In this document: piece after piece, positions 1 to 10,400 of the stretch
Layout: every line of letters starts with the position of its first letter
How positions within the stretch are numbered: the first letter of the stretch is position 1
Assembly (NCBI RefSeq): GCF_000151665.1
Contig: NW_013171838.1
Span: forward strand, 137,001 to 201,000
Length of the DNA stretch: 64,000 bases
From: Blastocystis hominis
Taxonomy: Eukaryota; Sar; Bigyra; Opalinata; Blastocystidae
Direction of reading: 5' to 3'
The notes under the pieces: model-generated
Seen by the model: the letters and a program-made list of their open reading frames with translations, nothing else
Database searches by the model: none
Told to the model about the DNA's origin: nothing
Translations under genes and position numbers: made by a program

Positions 1-204
1 GGCGATGCGAGTGTGTACAACAAGTGGTGGAAGCAACCCGACAAGAACAAGGTGTTCGGAGTGACCATTCACGAGGTGGAGGAGGCGATGAACATTCGCG
101 ACAATGCACCCTTCAACGCGAGTGAAGAGAAATTTTGCGAGATTGGAAGAACTGTTGAAAGTTTCACTCAACGTATTCGAGGTCACACTCTTGCCTGGAT
201 ATGA
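1..204 (+). CDS. Partial open frame upstream of and overlapping the Polinton polymerase
   Basis: An open frame runs in from the left edge and stops at 204. It overlaps the first ~100 bases of the polymerase frame in a different phase. It could be the end of an upstream element gene, or the true N-terminal part of the polymerase separated by a frameshift. The polymerase frame itself is closed by a TGA at 62-64, so it cannot extend left without a shift or an intron. The peptide has no motif I recognise. The left part lies outside the window, so the two readings cannot be separated here. Confidence 0.25.
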   Translation, partial: GDASVYNKWWKQPDKNKVFGVTIHEVEEAMNIRDNAPFNASEEKFCEIGRTVESFTQRIRGHTLAWI

Positions 205-3200
205 TGACAACTCCAAGAACAAGTATGACCTATTCACGTGTTATCAAGTGTACAAGCCGAAAAGGAAGGGCAGATGTGGGTCGCTTTGCGTCGTGAACGA
301 CTTGAATCTACCTGAGGGTACTTCCAAGCATTTCTTGTACATCAAGGACTTGAGCGATTTCAAACATCGCATCTTTCGTCAGAGTGATGTGAAGAATAGA
401 AATACAGCAAGAAACGTGAAGTGCAGGTTCTGTGACGACTTCTTCGGATCTCGTAAAGCCGTTCATGATCACGAAGTACAAGCACATCGAGAACTCGTCA
501 ATGAAAGCGATCAGTACAAGTTGTCGAACGAGGAGACTCGGTTACGATTCACCAACCAGCGATTCGAAATGCCAGCACCGGTCGTTGTGTACGCTGACTT
601 CGAGTCAGTTATTGATGACAAGAACAGACATAAGCCAATCATGTTATCCTGTCTAGCCGTGTCTCGTATCCCTGCCATCCAGACTCAACTGAGAGTCTTC
701 TATGCACCACACAAGAGCGAAGAAGATCTTCGTCCTTTCATGGAGTATCTCACACAATTGCACGAGAGAGTGAAAGAAGACCTCTTCGATGAATTGCCCC
801 TCGAGAACTCTCCGAGAATCGAGAGGGACTTTCGTTCAACAACCGTGTGTCCCTTCTGTCACAAGAAACTGGAGAACGACAAGGTACGTCATCACGCACA
901 TGTGGTAGGTGTATACACCACAGGGAAGGGAGGGATATGCAGCTTCAAAGCTGGGCAGTACATCTGCACCTGTTGCACCAAGTACGATCTACAACTCTCA
1001 TTCAACAAGAAGAACTATCGTTTACCCGTCTACTTCCACAATGGATCGCACTACGACTTCACATTCATCATGAAGCTCATCGCGACGATGCCTGGCGGGA
1101 ATCTCGAAGTCATTCCAACCACTGAGGACAAGGAAATGCAAATCGAGTACAATGGCATTCAATTCAAGGATTCGTTGAAGCTCATCAGCAGTCCACTGCG
1201 TTCCATTGTGGCACAGACACTTGGAGGCAACTTGGACCTCTATGTGCACACCAAACAACAACTACGCAAGTACTGTGAGTCTCGAGGCAAGCAATGGAAT
1301 GATGAATACATCGATCTGTTGACACGGAAAGAACCCATGTTCTACAGTCTCATCAAGTCGTACGAGTCATTGAACAATACCGTCATTCCTTCTCGCGAGC
1401 AATGCATTGATGATATGAAGGGAGAGATGATGTCACAAGACGAATATGATCACATGGTGAAGCTGTGGAAGACCTTCGGTATCAAGACATGGGGTGAATA
1501 CTACAAATTGTACAATGTACTCGATGTGACTCTCATGGCTGATGCATTCGAACATTTCCGAAACACCACACTGAAGGCATTCGGTGTTGATTACATGCAT
1601 TACATCACAGCACCACAAATGGCATATTCGCTCTTCTTGAAGGTCACAATGGAGGGCGATCATAGTGAGAGTAGCCTCATGACTCTCGCAAGAAAATGGG
1701 CTCAGTATATCATGCGCATCAACGCCAACGAGGGGCTCACCGAGAAACAACTGGTGAAAGTGTTCTTGAATCGCATGGGTGAGTTCTATGAGAGCAAGGG
1801 CATTCGATTGATGGAGACAAATGATATCGATGACTTCATGCGATTATTGAAGAACCTGCGAGGAGGTATCACACAGATCGTGAAACGGCATGCCAAGGTT
1901 GACATTGACAACAAGGAGCAAGCAACGTCGTCCCAAGGCATCTACTACCTGGACGCCAACAACCTGTACGGTGGAGCCATGCATCGAATGATGCCTTATG
2001 AGTTGGTGGGTGTACCTGAGCGACGAGAAGTGATGGAGAAAATCAATCGTGATCCAAATGGGTGGGTGCAATCACTCAAGACGTTCGGTAAGTATGGATT
2101 CTTCGTCGAGTGTGACATCGAGGCACCAGTGGAGTTACACGACAAGTTCAATGATCTGCCATTCTTTCCCGTACAGAAGGCGGGCATGTACTCCGATGGA
2201 ATCAAGAAGTACGCAGAGAAGAACGACATTGTGGACAAAGTGAAAGAGGTGAATACACCGAAGCTCATCTGTGATCTTGTACCTCGTCAAAAGTATCTCG
2301 TGCATTACTCACTGTTGCAACTGGGCATTCAACAGGGATATCGTGTCACACACATTCACCACATCATTCGATTCAAGCAGGCACCATTTATCTTCGAGTA
2401 CGTGAACATGCTGAGTGAGAAACGAGCCAAATCCAAGACTACTGTGGAGAAGAACCTGTACAAACTGTTGGCAAACTCGACCTATGGCAAATTCGTGGAG
2501 ACTGGATTGAAACGAATGAAAGTGAAGTTCGCTAACACATGGAATGAACGTGAAGCCATCATTCAGAAGCATGGATACGACATGATCGCCGGGACTACCA
2601 TGTATTCCGAGAATCTGATCGGTATCAAGCTGAATACACCGGTACGCAGGGTGGTGAAGCCATTCTTCATCGGGTTTGCCATTCTCGACATGTCCAAACA
2701 CATCATCTACGATTTCTACTACAATGTACTCAAGATGACATTCGACACCGTGGAGCTGTTGGGACAGGACACGGACTCGCTCATCGTGCAGTTGCACGAT
2801 CGCGCTAACATCGTTCACAAGATGTGTGACATGTACAAATCGTTCGACTTCTCGGAATTGGATAACACGAGCTACTTCTATGGGCAACTCGTGAAGTATT
2901 ACGAGCATGAAGTGGACAAGAGCAAGTTCCCTTCATTGGACTCGTTCCTCAACTTCAACAAGAAGTTGCCTGGTCCTATCTTCAAGGACGAGCACAACGG
3001 ACATCGCATCACGGAGTTCGTGGGACTTAGACCGAAGATGTACTGCTTGGTTGATGAGAAGCATGTAGTGCACAATGCAGCAAAGGGAGTTCCTCGCAAT
3101 GTGGTGATTGATGGAGAGAGAATGAGCGTGAAGAACATCGATTTGTACAAGCGTGTCCTCGAGGCAGAGAAGAAGGAAGATGCAGTGATCGAAGGCAGCT

Positions 3201-3346
3201 TCAAACGCATCAACAACCAGGCCTTCGATATCAGCACGAAGGAGCAGACCAAGACCCTTATGACGTGCACAGACAACAAGCGATGGATCTTGGACGACAA
3301 CGTGCACACACTGGCGTTTGGACATTACCGATTGAAGGACATGTAA
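104..3346 (+). CDS. Polinton/Maverick-type protein-primed DNA polymerase B (intact catalytic motifs)
   Basis: A 1,080-residue open frame without introns. In order it shows a C2H2-like finger (C107, C110, H123, H128), exonuclease motif I (YADFES, D165/E167), a CPFC...HHAH treble-clef-like metal site near 249-266, exonuclease motif II (HNGSHYDFTF, ~312-321), exonuclease motif III (YNVLDVTLMAD, 470-480), polymerase motif A (YLDANNLYGG, D617), motif B (KLLANSTYGK, ~787-796) and motif C (DTDS, 889-892). NNLYG in motif A and the insertion between motifs A and B are typical of protein-primed polymerases of Polintons and related elements. All catalytic acidic residues are present, so it could be active. 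Integrase, packaging ATPase and capsid genes are not in the window. The ATG at 104 is the first in frame after a TGA at 62-64; an N-terminal extension through a frameshift is possible. TAA ends the gene at 3346. Confidence 0.93.
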   Translation: MHPSTRVKRNFARLEELLKVSLNVFEVTLLPGYDDNSKNKYDLFTCYQVYKPKRKGRCGSLCVVNDLNLPEGTSKHFLYIKDLSDFKHRIFRQSDVKNRNTARNVKCRFCDDFFGSRKAVHDHEVQAHRELVNESDQYKLSNEETRLRFTNQRFEMPAPVVVYADFESVIDDKNRHKPIMLSCLAVSRIPAIQTQLRVFYAPHKSEEDLRPFMEYLTQLHERVKEDLFDELPLENSPRIERDFRSTTVCPFCHKKLENDKVRHHAHVVGVYTTGKGGICSFKAGQYICTCCTKYDLQLSFNKKNYRLPVYFHNGSHYDFTFIMKLIATMPGGNLEVIPTTEDKEMQIEYNGIQFKDSLKLISSPLRSIVAQTLGGNLDLYVHTKQQLRKYCESRGKQWNDEYIDLLTRKEPMFYSLIKSYESLNNTVIPSREQCIDDMKGEMMSQDEYDHMVKLWKTFGIKTWGEYYKLYNVLDVTLMADAFEHFRNTTLKAFGVDYMHYITAPQMAYSLFLKVTMEGDHSESSLMTLARKWAQYIMRINANEGLTEKQLVKVFLNRMGEFYESKGIRLMETNDIDDFMRLLKNLRGGITQIVKRHAKVDIDNKEQATSSQGIYYLDANNLYGGAMHRMMPYELVGVPERREVMEKINRDPNGWVQSLKTFGKYGFFVECDIEAPVELHDKFNDLPFFPVQKAGMYSDGIKKYAEKNDIVDKVKEVNTPKLICDLVPRQKYLVHYSLLQLGIQQGYRVTHIHHIIRFKQAPFIFEYVNMLSEKRAKSKTTVEKNLYKLLANSTYGKFVETGLKRMKVKFANTWNEREAIIQKHGYDMIAGTTMYSENLIGIKLNTPVRRVVKPFFIGFAILDMSKHIIYDFYYNVLKMTFDTVELLGQDTDSLIVQLHDRANIVHKMCDMYKSFDFSELDNTSYFYGQLVKYYEHEVDKSKFPSLDSFLNFNKKLPGPIFKDEHNGHRITEFVGLRPKMYCLVDEKHVVHNAAKGVPRNVVIDGERMSVKNIDLYKRVLEAEKKEDAVIEGSFKRINNQAFDISTKEQTKTLMTCTDNKRWILDDNVHTLAFGHYRLKDM

Positions 3347-3446
3347 AGGAAATGTTGTTTTTTACTTTGTTTTCTTTATCAAACAGTGTATAAAGGGCAG
3401 ACAATTACCACATTGGTAGAAAATGGGGGAAGCGAAGCTTCATCCC

Positions 3447-3465
3447 GGGGGAGCAAAGCTCCCCC
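3447..3465. repeat. Perfect hairpin, 8-bp stem with AAA loop
   Basis: GGGGGAGC-AAA-GCTCCCCC lies about 100 bases downstream of the polymerase stop. The stem is perfect and GC-rich, in DNA that soon turns very AT-rich. It may be a 3'-end structure of the polymerase transcript or part of the element's terminal region. Function is inferred only from position. Confidence 0.6.
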
Positions 3466-3469
3466 AATA

Positions 3470-3849
3470 GCCGAAAAGGTTTTCGCGCTTTATACGCCAT
3501 GGCCATCAAGGTTGCCAGGTAGAAAATGGCCTAAAAAGGAGACCAGGTAGAAATAGGCAGCCAGGTTGAAAAAAGGCAGCCAGGAATAAAATGGCAGAAA
3601 AAGGGCCGAAAAAACTTTCGCGCTTTATGCGCCATGGTCTCTGAGGTGGGCAAGTAGGCTAAGGTTATTTTTTCGACCCTTATTTCTTATGAAAGCCAAA
3701 AAAGTGAGGTTGACCAAAGTGAGTCATGATGAGCTATGGAAGTTGGGGTCTGAGGGGTGACTTTGGACGATGAGAAAGCAGTTGAGGGGGTCTGAAGGGC
3801 AACTTTGGCCGAAAAAGGGCCGAAAAAATTTTCGCGCTTTATGCGCCAT
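3470..3849. repeat. Three dispersed copies of a ~33-bp repeat in the element tail
   Basis: Near-identical copies at 3470-3502, 3605-3637 and 3819-3849 share the core TTTCGCGCTTTATGCGCC, with one difference in the first copy, preceded by GCCGAAAA. Between the first two copies, shorter units of the type GCCAGGTAGAAAATGGC recur at least four times with variation (about 3510-3600). The whole 3347-3880 stretch has no convincing gene; a minus-strand frame at 3687-3875 runs through the third copy and looks accidental. The repeats end close to the sharp change to AT-rich DNA near 3880. This fits the terminal non-coding region of the mobile element. Confidence 0.75.
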
Positions 3850-3879
3850 TTCCCTACTACTATAGGTGTTTGCAACTAC

Positions 3880-6840
3880 TAGATATCACTCTATATTTTT
3901 AGTGTAAGGTTTTTAGTATATCGGAATGAAAGAATAATAATTATTCTTTTTATAACCTTTCATAATACATATAATATCTTAATTCTCTATTTTCTTTATT
4001 TTGGCATTATTGCAAATTACAGCATACAACATTTAGTGTTTGTATTTATTACTAACATATGTAATTTTTTTTCTATATGGCAAAATATTACAAAAGCACA
4101 ATTACGAAATAGTTATTAAATGAAAAGCAAATTATACATGTAAATATATATTTACTGTAAATATGTATTGAAAAAATAAAATATCATATATAAATATATA
4201 TATATTGTATTCATATTATATATTATTTATATTATATATATATTTTAACATATTTTAACATATATATTATATATATATTATATGTTAAAATATGTTAAAA
4301 TATATAATATATATTATATATATATATTATATGTTAAAATATGTTAAAATATACAATATATATTATATATATATATATTATATGTTAAAATATGTTAAAA
4401 TATATAATATATATTATATATATATATATGTTAATATATGTTAAAATGTATAATATATATTATACTAAATATTACTCAATATTATATATAATATTGGCTT
4501 TTATTTTTCAATTTCTATTCTTTTCTTTAGTGCATTTCATTGTCGATACAATTATTACTTATATATATATATATATGTGTATAAGTATAATATCTTTATT
4601 AATACATATAGATATATTGACATAAAAGAAAAAACATGCAAACTAATAAATGAAGAAAAATGAAAAGTATAGAAATACATCGTAATTAATACTATTCTTC
4701 CAAATAGCCATATACATATATTTATTTTATCATTTAAAAATATGAATTTTCACATATATGGATAGATATTCTTATATATATATATATATAGTGGTAACAA
4801 AAAGTATATATGAATACATTAACATTTTAGAAAATGGAAAATCCTTTTAGTCATTATCATGTACTTGAAATTAGTAAAAAATAGCTGCTATTTATCATCT
4901 TAGTTTTTCATTCTACATTAATTTTACTTGAGTTATAATTATATTGTGTTGCACAGTCTATATAAATTCGTAAAAATGCCTTATCTATTAATGATACTCA
5001 TTTCCTGATTCCTGCTATTAATACATACAACTTGTGAAAAACAATATTTTAATTTTCTTTCTTATTTGGAAATTTCTAGGAGAAATGAAGGAGTTAATTT
5101 TTATTCCCAGTGCAATGATTATTTTAGTCTCTATTTACTGCTTACAGTAGTTTTTTACATATAATAACGAATTAACGCAAATATAAATATACCATAATAC
5201 TAAACAAATATCGTTTTCAATTCTAGTCCTCAATTTATGTTGTATTTACTTTTTCATTATAATATGCAAGTGAAACTGTTCTAAATATAATTGTTTTACC
5301 TAGAATATATAGAGAAGTATATTATTTATGTATTCTATACCATAAAATGCGTTTTCAATAAAATATGGTACAAAATGTGTATTTTGCATATAGTGAATTT
5401 TGGTATTTTCAAATCAAAATTGTTATTGAAGTGAAATTTGAGCTTTATTATCCTATATTATTTTTGTATATATCTCTATACTCATGTACATACTACTAAA
5501 TATTCGAAAAGACTTAAAGTTGCTCATTGGAATGAATCACATCTATATGCAATTTCAGTGTTTAAATATTTCTTTTAGACTTTATTGGTATTTCATATAG
5601 ATATTCTAAGTATGAATCAAGCGGTTATTTGAGTGTGCAATTTTTCCATCCAATATTAATCCACATATTAAATAATATAATGGTACTAAAAATACGTAGA
5701 TTGGCATATATTGATTATTTCCTATATACTGCAATAGTTATTTAAGAAAATACTGTATTTACATTTATCACATGCGCCATACTTAGAAAAATGAAATCTC
5801 ATTTTTGGCTTGTAATTTATGATTTAGACTATATGATATATTAGCCTTTAAGATACATAAATATATAGAATTGATAGTAAATATATAGAATATATAATTA
5901 AATAAAAGGAAAATAGAAATTCTAATATAAGATTGCAATCATTACTTTTTCACTTTTTATGCAGTGTATTAGCATTTGGTTAACCTTACTTGTATAGACT
6001 TTGAATATATATCTAATTAATTTGTAGCGTATCTTTTTGTCTGTGTTATGGCCCAAGAAATAAAAGGTTTGTCATTAATAGAATATATATTATTTGTGTC
6101 CATGTATCTCCAAATCATATTTGTAGTAGTATATTCTTTCCTATTTTCCTATTATTACTATTATTTTCACATTAGGAACTTAGTATAGTGTTATTTGGAG
6201 AACAATACTTTACTAGTAAACGTAATTCATCTTTTGCAGAAAAATGTAATTATAAACCAAATGATATGTATAATACTGAAGAATATAAAAAAGGTGTGAA
6301 TATAAATTCTTTTCTGTTATTATTTCCTAAAACACAAGTAAAAATAACATATGTACTCAGCATATCATTAGTAAAATAACTTAAGTTTAGTGTACAATTT
6401 ACCTAGGATGTAGTAATTATTTATTATTCCCTTCACAGCTCTTCTTAAAAATGCTTATTTTATGAGGACTTTTCATTATTCGAAAATCACAATAGGAAAT
6501 ATAAATAATTAGTCATATAGACTTTCCTTTCTCTCTGCACTATTTTTCATTCCAAAAATAGCAATAAACTAAAAATAGGGTATTATCATTATTTAATAGC
6601 TTTGTTTGATTTATACAATTATACAAAATTCAATGAGGTATGAATCATAGATGAAGCAATAGTAATCGTATTTGTAAAAACAGAAAGTATATAATATAAC
6701 TAATTTTAAATACATTTATGCATACCTCGAATTAAGAAAGTAATCCTGTAATTTTACATATTGAAAAAAACAATATTGGCTTTATTTTATTATATGTAAA
6801 ATGCTAATTCTATTATATGTATTTATACCTAGAAAACAAT
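3880..6840. other. AT-rich DNA without recognisable genes
   Basis: About 3 kb of very AT-rich sequence (roughly 20-28% GC by eye) between the element tail and the first glycosyltransferase-like gene. Only short open frames with low-complexity Ile/Tyr/Lys composition occur, for example at 4392-4625 and 6188-6379, and none resembles a protein. The TA-rich repeat block at 4236-4450 is described separately. Confidence 0.7.
4236..4450. repeat. TA-rich tandem repeat of ~50 bp with a leading inverted copy
   Basis: The unit TGTTAAAATATGTTAAAATA followed by an AT run starts near 4283, 4332 and 4383, with a degraded copy near 4429, so the period is about 50 bases. Its exact reverse complement lies at 4241-4260. 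The arms at 4241-4260 and 4283-4302 can form a 20-bp-stem hairpin or cruciform. No protein coding is likely here. Confidence 0.8.
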
Positions 6841-6874
6841 ATTGGTACATGTTACAATATTCTTAGATGATAGT

Positions 6875-8266
6875 ATGGATATTATAATAAATCCAACTAC
6901 ATCAATGCTATATACTAAAAATGGAAATCATAAAAAGACTGTAAATGTTTCTGTATCTCACTCTATCACTTCCAAAAACAATTTAACTATTCCAACAAAA
7001 AAGAGTCAGCCATATGAATCAAAGTCTCTTCTATTCTTTTCACCTGATGTTCATGATGGCACGATGACAGATCTTGCCATTTCTCTGAATTCACAAGGTC
7101 ATTCAATCTATTTCTATTATAATAAGGGTGCTTTGCCTGCTTATACTGGTCTTCGTTCGAAGACTCTCAGTGAAAAACAATATTTGCGATTGAGTGGTAC
7201 AAAGAATAAATCTAGAATCATTTTTGCTTCTCGACAACTATGTAAAACATCAAAACTATTTGCATATAATATGAAGTCTGTTCAACGCCTCTGGTCAATA
7301 TTTCATAACGATACTCTGTTTAAACGTGTTGATGCTATCATTTGTATGTTCTATCCATCGGAATGTCAAAACTATTTAGCATTTAACAAAACAGTTATAT
7401 TCATGCCTGCTCACCGTTTTCTCATTAAACGATGTTCTTCAAGTGATTCAAATAGCCTCATGAAATGGATGTTCAATAAACCTAAAGCTCCTATTATTGT
7501 AATGGCTGCAGGAAAGTATGATGCAGAATACATCAACTATTATTCTGGAAAGAATGTGGACTACATAATTGCGTCTACGTTACTCATGTATTCCCCGCCT
7601 AGATATTATTCACCGAAATATAATGGATATCTGTATGCTCCTTTTAAAAGAAATCCATTTTATAATCGTTACAAAGCAGCAATATCGAAGGCTTGTAAAT
7701 CGTCAAATTTCAATTGTCCTGTTGTCCATATTCGAGAGAAGATAAAAGGAAGGTTCACATATTCTGATATCAATTCATTTAAGGCAGTGATTGTATTTCC
7801 ATATGCTGTTCTATCTTATTATCTCGCAGATTTGACTACTGCTGCAATTCCAATGTTTGTACCTTCACCATCATTTATCGTTCAAAATAAGATTAGTTAT
7901 GATATGAAAGCTAGAGATCCTTCTTATTGTGGAAAGAGATTTCAGGAACCTCCTCGACATCCTAATTCAAAACACTTGTATTCACCTGAGGATTCTTCAG
8001 AAGAGGCTACTGAATATTGGCTTCAATATGCTTCCTATTATACTCCATGCTCAATCATTTTCAACAATATCTCGCACTTAGTTGAGTTAATGAAAACAAC
8101 AAATTATTCTCATGTGTATGAATGCAATTTGAAGTATCGCCAACATATTATCAATCACAACAAAATGCAATGGAATAAGTTGTTTCGAAAAATACAAGTA
8201 AATAGAGTAATGCCCACTACTTGGAGGCAATCGTTGAACTGGTTTGGAGAAACAAGTTTTTACTAA
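6875..8266 (+). CDS. Putative GT-B-fold glycosyltransferase-like protein
   Basis: An intronless frame of about 463 residues from the first ATG at 6875. The frame is open a little further left but without an ATG. An N-terminal anchor exon such as the hydrophobic MLILLYVFI frame near 6801 may be spliced on, but I could not confirm the join. Residues ~60-90 show an HDGT...DLA...GH pattern like the N-terminal Rossmann half of GT-B enzymes. The C-terminal half has a segment like a nucleotide-sugar-binding region (VFPYAVLSYYLADLTTAAIP). No CAZy family can be assigned with confidence. The coding stretch is AT-rich but less so than its flanks. It is the first of four glycosyltransferase-like genes in the AT-rich island. 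A TGTTTGTT at 8375-8382 may be its 3'-end signal, but in such AT-rich DNA it could be chance. Confidence 0.6.
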   Translation: MDIIINPTTSMLYTKNGNHKKTVNVSVSHSITSKNNLTIPTKKSQPYESKSLLFFSPDVHDGTMTDLAISLNSQGHSIYFYYNKGALPAYTGLRSKTLSEKQYLRLSGTKNKSRIIFASRQLCKTSKLFAYNMKSVQRLWSIFHNDTLFKRVDAIICMFYPSECQNYLAFNKTVIFMPAHRFLIKRCSSSDSNSLMKWMFNKPKAPIIVMAAGKYDAEYINYYSGKNVDYIIASTLLMYSPPRYYSPKYNGYLYAPFKRNPFYNRYKAAISKACKSSNFNCPVVHIREKIKGRFTYSDINSFKAVIVFPYAVLSYYLADLTTAAIPMFVPSPSFIVQNKISYDMKARDPSYCGKRFQEPPRHPNSKHLYSPEDSSEEATEYWLQYASYYTPCSIIFNNISHLVELMKTTNYSHVYECNLKYRQHIINHNKMQWNKLFRKIQVNRVMPTTWRQSLNWFGETSFY

Positions 8267-10400
8267 AGTGAATATATAAATAATACAATATATAGTATTT
8301 TTGTGAAAGAATTATGTGTGAATATTGCATATGGATCGCTTTTTTTATTAATATACATGATTTCTTTATTTGATTGTTTGTTTTTCTACACTCATATCAT
8401 TATATTGCTTTCATCTATATTTAATATAAATAATAGTATTCATCACAATGAGTCACAAATAACAATTTATACAATAGAACCAGCGATTCTTGTGATGCTG
8501 TGATATAAAATAATGATTCTATTTTATATGTATTCCTAAACTATTAATAATCAAACTTAACATCATAGATGACTCAATACTAAGCTATTAGAATTTTAAA
8601 AGTGAAAAATAGCATATTATTTCGATCACGTGACTCAAATGTACTCACTACTTGTCCACGTGTTTTGGATCCATTTTTCTCAAAACTCAATTTTTCTCTA
8701 TCTATACTTGGCAATATATTCTTTTCATCAATTATTACAAAACTATATATAATTATGTACACAAATTAATTATTAGAAAGTCATTCGACTGCATCCATAT
8801 ACACATTTGCTCGAAAATGGGTTTAACTTAGAAAAGGTGCAATTCCTTTCAAGTAACAAGAATATATTTTTTAATTGTTTAAAAGAGGTCTGGTAGTGAA
8901 GATATTCACGAAGCAAGTTATGGAAAAAGCAATCGATTATTTTATCAGAATAGCATGCTTATCTATTTTTATTGTTTATAATGACTTATTGGAAATGTAT
9001 CATACCCTTTGGAGAATCGATATAAAATACAGAAAGAATTTTTCCTTTTGTTTTTGCCATCATCATAAAGACAAGCTTATTCCACACTTATGATGATTTA
9101 TTTTTATGTAAATATGTATTGCAATCATTTCTGCTTTGTTATACAATCAGCCAATACATCAGAATGAAATTGCTCTATTTTCTTATATTAAAGCGAAAAA
9201 CCCTTGAACATTTGATTCAATACATTATTCTTATGAATAGTACTATTTTTGTACCATATATTGAATAGTACTGATTATTGCTTTTGTCCTAAAATTGTAA
9301 TGAATTGATTTTTCGATATTAGTCATAGGTTTGGTACATGAGTTCTGGATTACACTTTACAGCATTATCATTATTTAATATGTAAAGAAAATAGTATCCT
9401 TATTATTATTAAATAGTATTTAAAAGTCACAGAATCATTCTTATTTGGTTTGAAGAAGAAATAGGATTATTGGTATTGATTTTTCGATTTTACCATTTTA
9501 TTCTTCATAGGATAGCTTCATTTCATTTATTCATAGTTGAATAGTCATTTCTAATATGGTTCTAACAGTTCTAAAAATCTCAGTACATTTTTAAGTAGTT
9601 TCGAAAATGATGATATTATGGGAGTATCATATGAACTAATTCTTATTTAAAATGGAAGTAGATATTTCCATCAATCCACATTCACACTCAAAAGAAGGGA
9701 ATGAAGGCAATAGTTCAAAATACAAGCAAAACTAGTTGCTTGCATTGAAAATCATATGTAAATAATATGAACAAGTGTGCTTCATTGACACAACATAAGA
9801 AAAATAGCAAATTCTAAATCTGATTGATATTCACAAAAATAGAGTAGAAATCACACTATGTGCTATATTATGCTCTGTGCTTCAATGATATTCAAAATAC
9901 TATACCATCGTTTTTTTCACATATTGTGATGTTTCTCTGTACATTTTCCATGGACATATTATATATATATTTTGTGGTATATTTAGATTGTAATATAGAA
10001 GCTTGTATTCTTATTGGAATGAGTGAGTGATTGAAATATACAAGCTTTGGTTAAACTCAATGCTATTGTATAGTATCAATAATAACTCATTTCTAGAGAT
10101 TTTGCCCAAAATAATAGGATTGACTAAAATTCCATTTTTATCAATAGAACTATTTTCTAATTTCAACTTTGGCACAATAATATAGTAAATGTACGCCTCT
10201 TATCGAAAGCTACATAATTAATGTAATACACTAAGAATCCATTGATCATTGAGCCCAATTTGATATTCCCTCCTTATCATGCTCATACTCCTTTCATTCT
10301 TTATCCATATTATTATGACTACAATATTTTGAACCATATATGTCATTATGGTCTGTAGTATCTTTGTAGTTCAATTATAATCTGATTAGTGCAAAACACT
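8267..10400. other. AT-rich intergenic DNA
   Basis: About 2.1 kb with no supported gene on either strand. Short frames at 8303-8503, 8580-8762 and 8875-9093 have no recognisable features and AT-driven composition. There is no repeat as clear as that at 4.2-4.45 kb. Confidence 0.65.

Noticed and set aside
4283-4450. Regularly spaced ~50-bp repeats as a CRISPR-like array
   Set aside because: The whole unit is repeated with no unique spacers, and the host is eukaryotic. It is a simple tandem repeat.
4392-4625. Open frame of 77 residues in the TA repeat region
   Set aside because: Its sequence is almost only Ile, Tyr and Leu, created by the TATA repeats; there is no coding signal.
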